Shown piece after piece: positions 37,329 to 45,457 of a DNA stretch of 64,000 nucleotides. The stretch's first letter is position 1, and every line of letters starts with the position of its first letter. Below the pieces are notes generated by a model. It was not told the origin of the DNA. It searched no databases and saw only the letters and a program-made list of their open reading frames with translations. The DNA comes from CAVWSM01 sp963757805 (GTDB lineage: Bacteria; Actinomycetota; Actinomycetes; Jiangellales; Jiangellaceae). The stretch is from positions 1,116,001 through 1,180,000 of the forward strand of contig CAVWSM010000006.1 of NCBI GenBank assembly GCA_963757805.1, read 5' to 3'. The position numbers and the translations under genes are program-made.

Positions 37329-38690
37329 ATGGCGATCCCGACCTTCGTCGACCGCGTCACGCTGCATGTGATCGCGGGCAACGGCGGCAACGGCGTGGCC
37401 TCGGTGCACCGCGAGAAGTTCAAGCCGCTAGGCGGGCCGGACGGCGGCAAAGGCGGCCGCGGCGGTGACGTGATCCTCGTCGTGGACCCACAGACCACGA
37501 CGCTGCTCGACTACCACCGCTCGCCGCACCGCCGCGCCACCAACGGCGCACAGGGTGCGGGCGACAACCGCAACGGCGCCGACGGCCAGGACCTGCTGCT
37601 CCCGGTGCCCGATGGCACCGTTGTCTCGACGCCCGGCGGCGAAATGCTGGTCGACCTCGTCGGTGAGGGCACCTCCTTCGTCGTCGCGCAGGGCGGACGG
37701 GGAGGGCTCGGCAACGCCGCTTTGGCGTCGTCCAAGCGCAAGGCGCCGGGCTTTGCCCTCAAGGGCGAGCCGGGGGAGAGCGACGACGTCGTTCTCACGC
37801 TCAAGACGGTGGCCGACGTCGGCCTCGTCGGGTTCCCGAGCGCGGGCAAGTCCAGTCTGATCGCAGCCATCTCCGCCGCCCGGCCCAAGATCGCCGACTA
37901 TCCGTTCACGACGCTGGTGCCCAACCTCGGCGTCGTCGAGGCGGGCGACGTCCGGTTCACCGTGGCCGACGTCCCGGGCCTCATCGAGGGAGCGAGCGAA
38001 GGCAGAGGCCTCGGGCACGACTTCCTGCGGCACATCGAGCGCTGCAAGGTCCTCGTGCACGTCATCGACTGCGCCACCATCGAACCCGGTCGCGACCCAC
38101 TATCCGACCTCGACGTCATCGAGGCCGAGCTCGCCGCCCACGGCGGCCTCGAGGATCGGGCCCGGCTTGTCGTGCTCAACAAGGTCGACGTGCCGGAGGC
38201 GCGTGAGCTCGCGGAGTTCGTACGGCCTGATCTTGCGGCCCGCGGTCTGGACTCGTACGAAGTCTCCGCGGCCACGCACGAAGGCCTGCGCGAGCTGACG
38301 TTCGCGCTGGCTCGCATCGTGGCGGCGGCCAGAGCTGCCGAACCGCCGCGCGAGGCCACGCGCATCGTCATCCGCCCGGCGGCCGTCGACGACAGCGGAT
38401 TCGCTGTCACGCGTGAGGCGGGCGGATTCCGCGTTCGCGGCGTCAAGCCGGAGCGCTGGGTGCGCCAGACCGACTTCAACAACGACGAGGCCGTCGGCTT
38501 CCTGGCTGACCGGCTGGCGCGGCTAGGTGTCGAGGAACAGCTCGTCGCCAAGGGTGCACAGCCGGGCGACGCAGTGTTCATCGGCCCCGAGGACAATGCA
38601 GTCGTGTTCGACTGGGAGCCAACTGTGCAGGCCGGCGCCGAGCTGCTCTACGGCCCGCGGGGCAGCGATCCACGACTCGAAGGACGCTGA
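37329..38690 (+). CDS. obgE: Obg family GTPase
   Basis: A 453-residue ribosome-assembly and stress GTPase. It has an N-terminal glycine-rich Obg fold (FVDRVTLHVIAGNGGNG, GGPDGGKGGRGGD), a central G domain with GFPSAGKSSL, DVPGLIEGASEGRG and NKVD, and a C-terminal OCT domain ending near 430. ATG 37329 has GAAGGAGGAGCGTC upstream. It is followed by proB after six bases. Confidence 0.97.
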   Translation: MAIPTFVDRVTLHVIAGNGGNGVASVHREKFKPLGGPDGGKGGRGGDVILVVDPQTTTLLDYHRSPHRRATNGAQGAGDNRNGADGQDLLLPVPDGTVVSTPGGEMLVDLVGEGTSFVVAQGGRGGLGNAALASSKRKAPGFALKGEPGESDDVVLTLKTVADVGLVGFPSAGKSSLIAAISAARPKIADYPFTTLVPNLGVVEAGDVRFTVADVPGLIEGASEGRGLGHDFLRHIERCKVLVHVIDCATIEPGRDPLSDLDVIEAELAAHGGLEDRARLVVLNKVDVPEARELAEFVRPDLAARGLDSYEVSAATHEGLRELTFALARIVAAARAAEPPREATRIVIRPAAVDDSGFAVTREAGGFRVRGVKPERWVRQTDFNNDEAVGFLADRLARLGVEEQLVAKGAQPGDAVFIGPEDNAVVFDWEPTVQAGAELLYGPRGSDPRLEGR

Positions 38691-38696
38691 CTCCCG

Positions 38697-39827
38697 TTGA
38701 CGCAGCCCACCCGTGACCCGGTCGCAGCCGCGCGCCGTGTTGTCGTCAAGGTGGGCTCGTCGTCACTGACGACGGTCGACGGTGGGCTAGACCCGGATCG
38801 CTTGCAGGCGCTGGTCGACTCGCTTGCCGCGCTTCGTGCGGATGGCCGCGATGTCGTGCTTGTGTCGTCGGGCGCGATCGCGGCTGGGCTCGCTCCACTG
38901 GCGCTGCGGCGGCGACCAAGGGACCTTGCCTCGCAGCAGGCGGCCGCCAGTGTCGGTCAGGGTTTGTTGGTGGCGCGCTACACGGCTGCCTTCGCGACGC
39001 ACGGACTCATCGTCGGGCAGGTGCTGCTCACCGTCGACGACGTGACCCGGCGCGCGCACTATCGCAACGCCTACAGCACCCTGCATAGGTTGCTCGACCT
39101 CGGCGTGGTCCCTGTTGTCAACGAGAACGACACGGTTGCCACGCATGAGATCCGGTTCGGCGACAACGACCGCCTGGCTGCGCTCGTCGCGCAGCTCGTA
39201 CACGCCGACCTGCTGGTGCTGCTGTCCGATGTCGACGCGTTGTACGACAGGGACCCGCGCGACCCCGGGGCGCAGCGCGTCGAGGTGGTCGAGGATGTGG
39301 AGCTCCTCCCCGGCGTGACGCTGGGCACGACCGGCTCCGCCGGCATCGGTACGGGAGGCATGGTCACCAAGGTCGAGGCTGCGCGGATCGCCACGGGCTC
39401 GGGCGTCGAGGTGGTGCTGACGTCTGCGCCGCACGCCAGGGAGGCATTCGCCGGAGCGCCGGTGGGGACCTGGTTCCGGCCTCGGGCGCAGCGCGCACGC
39501 ACCCGGTTGCTGTGGCTCGCGCATGCCACCGAAGGCCGCGGCCGACTCCACCTCGACGACGGCGCCGTGCGCGCAGTCGTCGCGCGACGCAAGTCGTTGC
39601 TGCCGGCGGGCATCACCGACGTCGAAGGTGTGTTCGTCGCCGGCGATCCCGTCGACCTGGTCGACCCATCGGGGCGCGCGGTGGCGCGCGGTCTCGTCAA
39701 CTATGGCTCGGCCGAGCTCCCCGGCCTGCTCGGGAGGGACACCCGCGACCTGGCCCGCGAGCTGGGTCGCGAGTACGAACGGGAGGTCGTGCACCGCGAC
39801 GACCTCGTGTTGCTCGTCCGCGCGTGA
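38697..39827 (+). CDS. proB: glutamate 5-kinase
   Basis: A 376-residue enzyme that phosphorylates glutamate in the first step of proline synthesis. The amino-acid kinase domain has VVVKVGSSSLTT, PVVNENDTVA and GTGGMVTKVEAARIA; a C-terminal PUA domain spans about 285-365. The TTG start at 38697 lies just six bases after the obgE stop; the coding frame has no better start nearby. It feeds proA, which follows after one small gene. Confidence 0.95.
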   Translation: MTQPTRDPVAAARRVVVKVGSSSLTTVDGGLDPDRLQALVDSLAALRADGRDVVLVSSGAIAAGLAPLALRRRPRDLASQQAAASVGQGLLVARYTAAFATHGLIVGQVLLTVDDVTRRAHYRNAYSTLHRLLDLGVVPVVNENDTVATHEIRFGDNDRLAALVAQLVHADLLVLLSDVDALYDRDPRDPGAQRVEVVEDVELLPGVTLGTTGSAGIGTGGMVTKVEAARIATGSGVEVVLTSAPHAREAFAGAPVGTWFRPRAQRARTRLLWLAHATEGRGRLHLDDGAVRAVVARRKSLLPAGITDVEGVFVAGDPVDLVDPSGRAVARGLVNYGSAELPGLLGRDTRDLARELGREYEREVVHRDDLVLLVRA

Positions 39828-39939
39828 CCACCGCTGCCTTCGGCTGCAATGTATTTGTCCACCGATTGGGTGAAACCGGCCGTCACGGAGCGTTAGATCT
39901 GCTTGGCTGTCGCCAGCGGGTTCGACCCTGGGGGGTGAC

Positions 39940-40287
39940 GTGACAGCGACGCACCGCACTCGTTATTGGCACGTCACACTCACCCTCGCAGGCGCAGCAC
40001 AGTCTCTCGCCGACGTGGAACGCGGCCTTTCCCAGCTGGCCGACCAACACCCGTTCCTGCTCGCCGGCCGATACGCCGCGGCCCGTGCCGAGATCTCCTA
40101 CTGGGAGGAAGCGCGTGACGCCGACGAGGTATCGGCACTTGCGCTGCGCATGTGGGAGGCCCATCGATCCGTCGCGGCGCTCCCCGACTGGCAGGTGGTG
40201 GGGCTCGAGGTGCACGAACGCGAGGTCTACCGCGACCGCAATGACGAACGGCGCGGGTTGGCCGCGGGCGACCTCAGACCGTTCTGA
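39940..40287 (+). CDS. conserved hypothetical protein between proB and proA (115 aa)
   Basis: The product begins VTATHRTRYWHVTLTLAGAA and contains HPFLLAGRYAAARAEISYWE and WEAHRSVAALPDWQVVGLEV. The small alpha/beta pattern and RYAAARAEISYWEEA resemble a short actinobacterial family found at this locus; no function is known. The GTG start at 39940 follows GGGGGGTGAC. The 112-bp gap before it shows no clear structure. Confidence 0.75.
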   Translation: MTATHRTRYWHVTLTLAGAAQSLADVERGLSQLADQHPFLLAGRYAAARAEISYWEEARDADEVSALALRMWEAHRSVAALPDWQVVGLEVHEREVYRDRNDERRGLAAGDLRPF

Positions 40288-40350
40288 ACACCCGTGCGAG
40301 CTGCCGTCTCGGCAGCCGGGCGGCCCCGCACTCAGGCGCCGCGGGACTCG

Positions 40351-40356
40351 TACCCT
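40351..40356 (+). promoter_or_regulatory. -10 element of proA leaderless promoter
   Basis: TACCCT ends seven bases before ATG 40364, with no Shine-Dalgarno sequence. It supports the chosen start over the longer open frame. Confidence 0.5.
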
Positions 40357-40363
40357 GGATCAC

Positions 40364-41626
40364 ATGACCGCAGATCTTGCGACTCCTGTGTTGGACGCCG
40401 CTCGCCGGGCTCGTGCGGCGGCCACCGACCTGGCTGTGCGGTCGACGAGGGAGAAGGACGCCGCACTGCGGGCGATGGCCGATGCGCTGGAGTCCGCGAC
40501 CAGCGACATCCTCGCGGCCAACGCCGACGATGTGTCCCGCGCCCACGAGTCTGGGCTGGCTGCCGCGGTGATCGACCGGCTGCGGCTGGACGAGTCGCGG
40601 ATCGCCGCCATGGCCGATGGCCTGCGCCAGGTCGCAGCACTGGCCGATCCGGTGGGCGAGGTGGTGCGTGGGTACCGCCTCCCCAACGGGCTCGACGTCT
40701 CGCAGGTGCGAGTGCCGTTCGGCGTCGTCGGCATCATCTACGAGAGCCGCCCCAATGTGACGGCCGACGCCGCGGGCCTGTGCCTCAAGAGCGGCAACGC
40801 CGTGCTGCTCCGTGGCTCGTCGTCGGCTCTCGCCTCCAACGAGGCCATCGTCCGAGTCCTGCGCTCGGCCATCGTTGACGCGGGGCTGCCGGCCGACGCG
40901 GTGCAACTGGTCCCGGGAGCGGGGCACGAGCCCGCCAAACATCTGATGCGGGCTCGCGGACTGGTCGACGTGCTCATCCCGCGCGGGGGCGCGGGGCTCA
41001 TCCGCAGCGTGGTCGACGAGTCGACCGTGCCGGTGATCGAGACAGGTGTGGGCAACTGCCATGTCTACGTGGACGCTGACGCGGACCTCACCATGGCGTT
41101 GGAGATCCTGCTCAACTCCAAGACGCAGCGAACGAGTGTCTGCAATGCGGCCGAGACTCTGCTCGTGCACGAAGCCGTTGCCGACGCTTTCCTCCCGGCT
41201 GCTCTCGACGCGTTGCGCGGCGCCGGTGTCACCGTGCACGGCGACGCCCGAGTCCAGTCGTACGACGACGGCGTCGTGCCGGCGACGGTCGAGGACTGGG
41301 ACGTCGAGTACCTGTCCCTCGACATTGCCGCCGCCGTCGTGCCGTCCCTCGAAGCCGCCGTGCAGCACATCAGGGAGCATGGCAGCGGCCACACCGAGGC
41401 GATCATCACGCGTTCGCATCCAGCGGCTCGCCACTTCGCTGCGACCGTCGACTCGGCAGCCGTTATGGTCAACGCGTCGACGCGGTTCACCGATGGTGAG
41501 GAGCTCGGCTTTGGCGCAGAGATCGGCATCTCGACGCAGAAGCTGCACGCTCGTGGCCCGATGGGCCTGCGCGAGCTGACTTCGACCACGTACGTCATCA
41601 CCGGCGACGGCCAGGTGCGTCGCTGA
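40364..41626 (+). CDS. proA: glutamate-5-semialdehyde dehydrogenase (gamma-glutamyl phosphate reductase)
   Basis: A 420-residue NADPH-dependent enzyme of the aldehyde dehydrogenase superfamily that reduces gamma-glutamyl phosphate in proline synthesis. It has VPFGVVGIIYESRPNVTADA, KSGNAVLLRGSS, and the catalytic Cys in TQRTSVCNAAETLL. The C-terminal signature FTDGEELGFGAEIGISTQKL is present in full. The length is normal. Confidence 0.96.
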   Translation: MTADLATPVLDAARRARAAATDLAVRSTREKDAALRAMADALESATSDILAANADDVSRAHESGLAAAVIDRLRLDESRIAAMADGLRQVAALADPVGEVVRGYRLPNGLDVSQVRVPFGVVGIIYESRPNVTADAAGLCLKSGNAVLLRGSSSALASNEAIVRVLRSAIVDAGLPADAVQLVPGAGHEPAKHLMRARGLVDVLIPRGGAGLIRSVVDESTVPVIETGVGNCHVYVDADADLTMALEILLNSKTQRTSVCNAAETLLVHEAVADAFLPAALDALRGAGVTVHGDARVQSYDDGVVPATVEDWDVEYLSLDIAAAVVPSLEAAVQHIREHGSGHTEAIITRSHPAARHFAATVDSAAVMVNASTRFTDGEELGFGAEIGISTQKLHARGPMGLRELTSTTYVITGDGQVRR

Positions 41627-41662
41627 CGCGTGCTGGCCACCTCACCGCTAGGCTTTGCGGCC

Positions 41663-41809
41663 ATGACCGCGACCGTGCTGATTGCCGCCGAGGCGACCCA
41701 TGTGGAGAGAGACACCAACCCCGAGCTCTGGGGCATCGGCGCCCTCGTGATCCTGTTCGCCCTGCTGCTCATCACGATCACGTTCGGCAGGGGGCGTCCG
41801 CACGCGTGA
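41663..41809 (+). CDS. small single-pass membrane protein (48 aa)
   Basis: ATG 41663 to TGA 41809 encodes a short N-terminal tail (TATVLIAAEATHVERDTNP), one transmembrane helix (ELWGIGALVILFALLLITIT) and FGRGRPHA. Short proteins of this design sit between proA and nadD in other actinobacteria; their function is unknown. TAGGCT ends eight bases before the ATG. The next gene starts 16 bp later. Confidence 0.7.
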   Translation: MTATVLIAAEATHVERDTNPELWGIGALVILFALLLITITFGRGRPHA

Positions 41810-41825
41810 TGCGGCCGGGGCAGCG

Positions 41826-42434
41826 GTGACCGAGCCCAGCGCAGGGAGCCGGCGGCGCGTCGGCATCATGGGCGGCACGTTCGACCCCATCCACCATGGG
41901 CACCTGGTCGCCGCGAGCGAGGTACAGGCCTGGTTCGCCCTCGACGAGGTGGTCTTCGTCCCGACCGGGCAGCCCTGGCAGAAGCGGGCCCGCTCGGTGT
42001 CGGCAGCCGAGGACCGCTACCTCATGACCGTGATCGCCACCGCGTCAAACCCTCGGTTCTCGGTCAATCGGGTCGACATCGACCGCGGCGGGCCGACCTA
42101 CACGGTGGACACGCTCCGCGACCTGCACGCGCAGCTAGGCGAGGCCGACTTCTACTTCATCACCGGCGCCGACGCGCTGGAACAGATCCTGACCTGGCGC
42201 GACGTCGACGAGCTGTTCGAGCTTGCTCATTTCGTCGGATGTACGCGGCCAGGCCACACGCTCTCCACCGATGGCCTGCCCGGCGACCGGGTAACTCTCG
42301 TGGAGATCCCGGCGCTGGCGATCTCGTCCACCGAATGCCGCGAACGGGCCCGCGCCGGTCAGCCAATCTGGTATCTCGTGCCGGACGGCATCGTGCAGTA
42401 CGTCAGCAAGCGTCGCCTCTACACCGAGACGTGA
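41826..42434 (+). CDS. nadD: nicotinate-nucleotide adenylyltransferase
   Basis: A 202-residue nucleotidyltransferase that converts nicotinate mononucleotide to deamido-NAD. It has IMGGTFDPIHHGHLVAASEV with the GTFDPxHxGH signature and C-terminal ISSTECRERARAG. The GTG start gives a Ser/Arg-rich leader before the fold. rsfS and a histidine phosphatase gene follow, as expected for the locus. Confidence 0.95.
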   Translation: MTEPSAGSRRRVGIMGGTFDPIHHGHLVAASEVQAWFALDEVVFVPTGQPWQKRARSVSAAEDRYLMTVIATASNPRFSVNRVDIDRGGPTYTVDTLRDLHAQLGEADFYFITGADALEQILTWRDVDELFELAHFVGCTRPGHTLSTDGLPGDRVTLVEIPALAISSTECRERARAGQPIWYLVPDGIVQYVSKRRLYTET

Positions 42435-42476
42435 GATCCTGGGACTGTCTCCTGAGGCCGTACGGAAGGTAGCCAG

Positions 42477-42884
42477 TTGCCCGCAACACCCCGGGCCATC
42501 GAGCTCGTGACCGCAGCAGCCGAAGCCGCTGCCGACAAGCTGGCCGACGACATCGTCGCCTACGACGTCACCGAGCATTTCGCAATCACCGACGCCTTTC
42601 TCCTCTGTTCCGCACCCAACGACCGCCAGGTCAAGGCCATCGTTGACGCCATCGAGGACCGTTTGCGCACGCTGGGCGTCAAGGTGGCCCGCCGCGAGGG
42701 CGAGCGGGAGGGCCGCTGGGTGCTGCTTGACTTCGTGGAGATCGTCGTGCACGTGCAGCACTCGGAGGAGCGGGTGTTCTACGCGCTCGAGCGGCTCTGG
42801 AAAGACAGCCCCATCATCCCGTTGCCTGACACGGTCCGGGTCGGGCGGTCGGCGAGTGCGGACGGGGGCGGCTCGCCATCGTGA
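42477..42884 (+). CDS. rsfS: ribosome silencing factor
   Basis: A 135-residue RsfS/Iojap protein that binds L14 and blocks subunit joining when nutrients are low. It has VAYDVTEHFAITDAFLLCSA, DRQVKAIVDAIED and GRWVLLDFVEIVVHV. The TTG start at 42477 lies 42 bp after nadD, with GGAAGGTAGCCAG upstream. Its last four bases overlap the next gene. Confidence 0.93.
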   Translation: MPATPRAIELVTAAAEAAADKLADDIVAYDVTEHFAITDAFLLCSAPNDRQVKAIVDAIEDRLRTLGVKVARREGEREGRWVLLDFVEIVVHVQHSEERVFYALERLWKDSPIIPLPDTVRVGRSASADGGGSPS

Positions 42885-43543
42885 GTCCCTTCAATCCGCC
42901 CGACTTTCGTTCGCGTCGGGTCGTGCTGTGGCGGCACGGCCGTACGGAGTGGAACCACGCCGGACGTTTTCAGGGCCAGGAGGACATCGACCTCGACGAG
43001 ACCGGTCGGGAGCAGGCGGACCGCTCCGCGCGACTGCTTGCTTCGCTCGAGCCCGACGCCATCGTCAGCTCCGACCTGCGCCGCGCGCAGGACACGGCCG
43101 CCGCCCTCGCTGCTCTGGTGGACCTGCCGGTCAAGCTCGACCCCCGGCTGCGGGAGACCTACGCGGGTGAGTGGCAGGGGCTGACCGGACCGGAGATCGC
43201 CGAGCAGTTCCCGGCCGACTACGGCGCCTGGCGGGCCGGCGATCCCGAGCTGCACGTGGGCGGCGGTGAGAGCCGCAAGGAAGTCGCCGACCGGCTGGCG
43301 GCGGCGGTGGCAGACGCCGCGGCCGCCCTCGGCCCCGGCCAGCTGGCGGTTCTGGTGACGCACGGCGGCGCCGCTCGGCTTGGGATGGCCAAGCTGGTCG
43401 GTCTCCCGCTGGAGCGGTTCACCAACCTGGGCGGGCTGGCCAACTGCTCGTGGTCGCTGCTGTCCGAGTCGGCCCACGGCTGGGTGCTCGTGGAGCACAA
43501 CGCCGGCACGCTTCCGATGCCCGTCACCATCGAGGAAGGCTGA
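42881..43543 (+). CDS. histidine phosphatase family protein
   Basis: A 220-residue phosphoglycerate mutase-like phosphatase. The phosphohistidine motif is WRHGRTEWN (about 18-26); the second catalytic His lies in VTHGGAARLG and the acidic residue in ETYAGEWQG. Substrate unknown; genes at this position are often annotated as phosphoglycerate mutase or glucosyl-3-phosphoglycerate phosphatase. GTG 42881 overlaps rsfS by four bases, so the two are translationally coupled. Confidence 0.9.
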   Translation: MSPFNPPDFRSRRVVLWRHGRTEWNHAGRFQGQEDIDLDETGREQADRSARLLASLEPDAIVSSDLRRAQDTAAALAALVDLPVKLDPRLRETYAGEWQGLTGPEIAEQFPADYGAWRAGDPELHVGGGESRKEVADRLAAAVADAAAALGPGQLAVLVTHGGAARLGMAKLVGLPLERFTNLGGLANCSWSLLSESAHGWVLVEHNAGTLPMPVTIEEG

Positions 43544-43580
43544 GTCCGCGGGGTGAGAATGACCACGTTCAGCAGGACTT

Positions 43581-43620
43581 TCCCCGCACCGCTAGGGCTG
43601 CTTGCCTAGCGGTGCGGGGA
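43581..43620 (+). terminator. 16-bp hairpin terminator
   Basis: TCCCCGCACCGCTAGG pairs perfectly with CCTAGCGGTGCGGGGA around an eight-base loop, 37 bp after the histidine phosphatase stop. It ends the nadD-rsfS operon before tRNA-Ala. Confidence 0.85.
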
Positions 43621-43704
43621 GAATCCTTGTGGTGGGCGGCGGGCCACGGGGATTTCGTCCGGTCGCGAGGGCTCGGGTACAGTAGGCGAGCCCGAAAGGG
43701 CACC

Positions 43705-43777
43705 GGGGCTGTGGCGCAGCTGGTAGCGCACCTCCATGGCATGGAGGGGGTCAGGGGTTCGAGTCCCCTCAGCTCCA
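43705..43777 (+). tRNA. tRNA-Ala (anticodon GGC)
   Basis: Acceptor arms GGGGCTG (43705-43711) and CAGCTCC (43770-43776) pair with one G-T. The anticodon stem-loop CCTCCATGGCATGGAGG gives GGC, and the T-arm is GGGGTTCGAGTCCCC. CCA is not fully encoded. It is the left border of a small remnant-rich island. Confidence 0.95.
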
Positions 43778-43940
43778 CCGGGCATCGCCGCATGCAAAAC
43801 GCATCCTCGGTCTCCCCGTCCTCGCCGAAAGTCAGCGAGAAGTCAGCAAAGAGGTCACCAACGCCGGGGTCTTGGTCGCGTTGATTATCCGGTGGCTCCC
43901 GGAGGCCGGGATGGCCGACGATGCCGTGATGACTACATAG

Positions 43941-44054
43941 GATCCGAGTGAACCCGTCCCGACGCGCTGGACGAAGGCGTCCGTGTACGGCGACATGTGG
44001 GTCGACCCGGACGACGACCCGCGCGAAACCTGGGCCGGCGGCGTGAAGGGCTGA
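43941..44054 (+). pseudogene. 3' remnant of an unidentified gene behind tRNA-Ala
   Basis: After a stop at 43938-43940, an open stretch without a start codon reads EPVPTRWTKASVYGDMWVDP, then DDDPRETWAGGVKG and stop 44052-44054. It looks like the C-terminus of a protein whose front is missing. The rest of the 308-bp gap 43778-44085 shows no convincing gene. Position directly behind a tRNA fits debris of a former integrated element; this is inference. Confidence 0.35.
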
Positions 44055-44085
44055 TCGCCATCCGCGGTGGAACCGGAGGTCATTG

Positions 44086-44625
44086 TTATTCAGCCGCGAG
44101 GTGTCGCTTCTTGGCCTCATCGATGACGACGAGCAAGACGACGGCGACGACTAGGACAGCGATCGACGTGATCCACCACCACGGGGACGGCAGCCGCAAC
44201 GGCAGCGCCAGGAGGAGGTCGTCGCCCCCGAAGACCAGCCGGGCGACGAACGGCGCGATGCCGTTGTAGATCCCGACCAGGAAGACGATGCCCGAGGCAA
44301 CGTCATAGGCGGCGGCGCCATTCGATGCTTGTGTGCCTGCCTCCGACGTCGAGGCCGGAGCGTTCACCGGCTCCGGTTCGGCGGGGAAGTGCCGATCCCT
44401 CGCCTCGGCGATCACGGCGAGGAGCGCAAGCGTCGCCAACGTGATGGCAAGGCACGCGATCCACCACCACGGCGATGGCAGCCACAACGCCGGCGCGAAG
44501 CGCTGGTCGGCATCGAACAGCGGCCGCGCCACTAGCGGCACGAGCCCTTGGTACAGGCCGACGAACACCACTACACCGAGCGCCACGTCATATGCCCGCT
44601 TGCTGGGGCTCGCGCGCAGGTCCAT
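44086..44625 (-). CDS. membrane protein made of two tandem repeats (179 aa)
   Basis: ATG 44625 starts a protein of two similar modules of about 75 residues. Module 1 (about 11-82) runs from AYDVALGVVVFVGLYQGLVP to AEARDRHFPAE; module 2 (about 106-179) runs from AYDVASGIVFLVGIYNGIAP to DEAKKRHLAAE. Each has a hydrophobic helix, a VAR-F(D/G)xD loop, LPSPWWWI and a second helix, ending in a charged Lys/Arg tail. A Pro/Ser/Thr linker joins them. Four transmembrane segments result. I do not recognise the family; the internal duplication is clear. Confidence 0.7.
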   Translation of the reverse strand: MDLRASPSKRAYDVALGVVVFVGLYQGLVPLVARPLFDADQRFAPALWLPSPWWWIACLAITLATLALLAVIAEARDRHFPAEPEPVNAPASTSEAGTQASNGAAAYDVASGIVFLVGIYNGIAPFVARLVFGGDDLLLALPLRLPSPWWWITSIAVLVVAVVLLVVIDEAKKRHLAAE

Positions 44626-44729
44626 GGCGGCCACGAAACCGCAACCGCGGGGGATGGCACATCGTTCGTCGGTAGGTTTCGTGGCTAACCAAAGTCGATG
44701 CGCCGCGCCGCCGGGAAGGATCACGTGGC

Positions 44730-44810
44730 ATGAAGCGAAACCCCGAGGTCGACGCCTGGTTCGAGTCGCTAGACCACCCGATCGAACTGAAGCGCCTGAC
44801 GGTGGCCTAG
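44730..44810 (+). pseudogene. 5' remnant of a DUF1801-like gene
   Basis: ATG 44730 encodes only MKRNPEVDAWFESLDHPIEL and KRLTVA before a stop. The beginning resembles the first helix of DUF1801 proteins (compare VDAYIDALPDW in the gene at 21474). The remainder of such a domain is absent, so this is probably a truncated fragment. Its stop overlaps the stop of the convergent DUF1707 gene. Confidence 0.4.
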
Positions 44811-45224
44811 TAGGGCGGGCGGTCTGACGACCTCGGCGCGCAGCTGCCGAACGAGCGCGACGCCAGCAGGAAGATCCCGACCCAGACCAGCGGGATCAGG
44901 ACAAAAGGCGCGCTCAGGATGAACGCCATGGCGATCAACGGGAAACAGCAGCACCGGGATGGGAAAACCCGACCGGCGGCGCGGGATCTGGCGGGGCGGC
45001 GAACTCGACTGGTCAGCAGCCGGGCGCAGTCGCGGCAGGTCCTCGAACAGACTGTCGAGATCGCTGCCCATCTTGGCTGCATAGGCCCGCCCGATCCGCT
45101 CCTCGTGCTCGGTGACATCGAGCCTGCCGGCCACGAAGTGCTCACCGAGCGCCTGCACTGCGGCTTCTCGCTCCGCGTCGCCAATGCGCAGGTCGCGGGT
45201 CCCGTAGGAGAAACTCTCCGTCAT
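44807..45224 (-). pseudogene. DUF1707 membrane protein, frameshifted
   Basis: ATG 45224 opens a standard DUF1707 domain: LRIGDAEREAAVQALGEHFV, AGRLDVTEHEERIGRAYAAK, then DLDSLFEDLPRLRP. After FPIPVLLFP the continuing membrane helix LIAMAFILSAPFVLIPLVWV lies in another frame and ends SSDRPPY at 44807. One extra base in the GGGAAAC run near 44941-44945 would explain it. Such proteins are short membrane proteins with an N-terminal cytoplasmic domain of unknown role. It may be intact in the organism if this is a sequence error. Confidence 0.7.
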
Positions 45225-45413
45225 CGCGGTCACATCCCTTAGCGTGTGCAGTTCCAGAGTGCCACGTCTTTGCCAACTAGCGCGCCGGTGTCTCGGAGGC
45301 TGCCCCGGTACGCCGTTCGTCGTAGGGCTGCGTGGCGCCACGGCGGGGGCGTACGACCGGCGAAGGACGTTAGGTAATCCGCCACCCGCCGGAATACTCT
45401 GTTGCCGCCGTTA

Positions 45414-45427
45414 GTTGCACGAGCAAC
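45414..45427. promoter_or_regulatory. operator-like palindrome before the LLM oxidoreductase gene
   Basis: GTTGCACGAGCAAC has perfect GTTGC/GCAAC arms and lies 31 bp before ATG 45458, just after a possible -10 TACTCT at 45395. The layout resembles MarR-type repressor sites before flavin oxidoreductase genes. No MarR gene is adjacent. Confidence 0.45.
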
Positions 45428-45457
45428 AAACGGCCTGAGCAATGGGGAGCAACGATC

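Noticed and set aside
43736..43951. 71-codon plus-strand frame beginning inside tRNA-Ala
   Set aside because: It starts within the tRNA gene, is Arg/Ser-rich and has no sensible start signal or homology.
44754..44764. GGTTCGAGTC, a 10-base match to the T-arm of tRNA-Ala, as a possible att site
   Set aside because: Too short, not extending to the tRNA 3' end, and located in a coding-like stub; chance match is likely.
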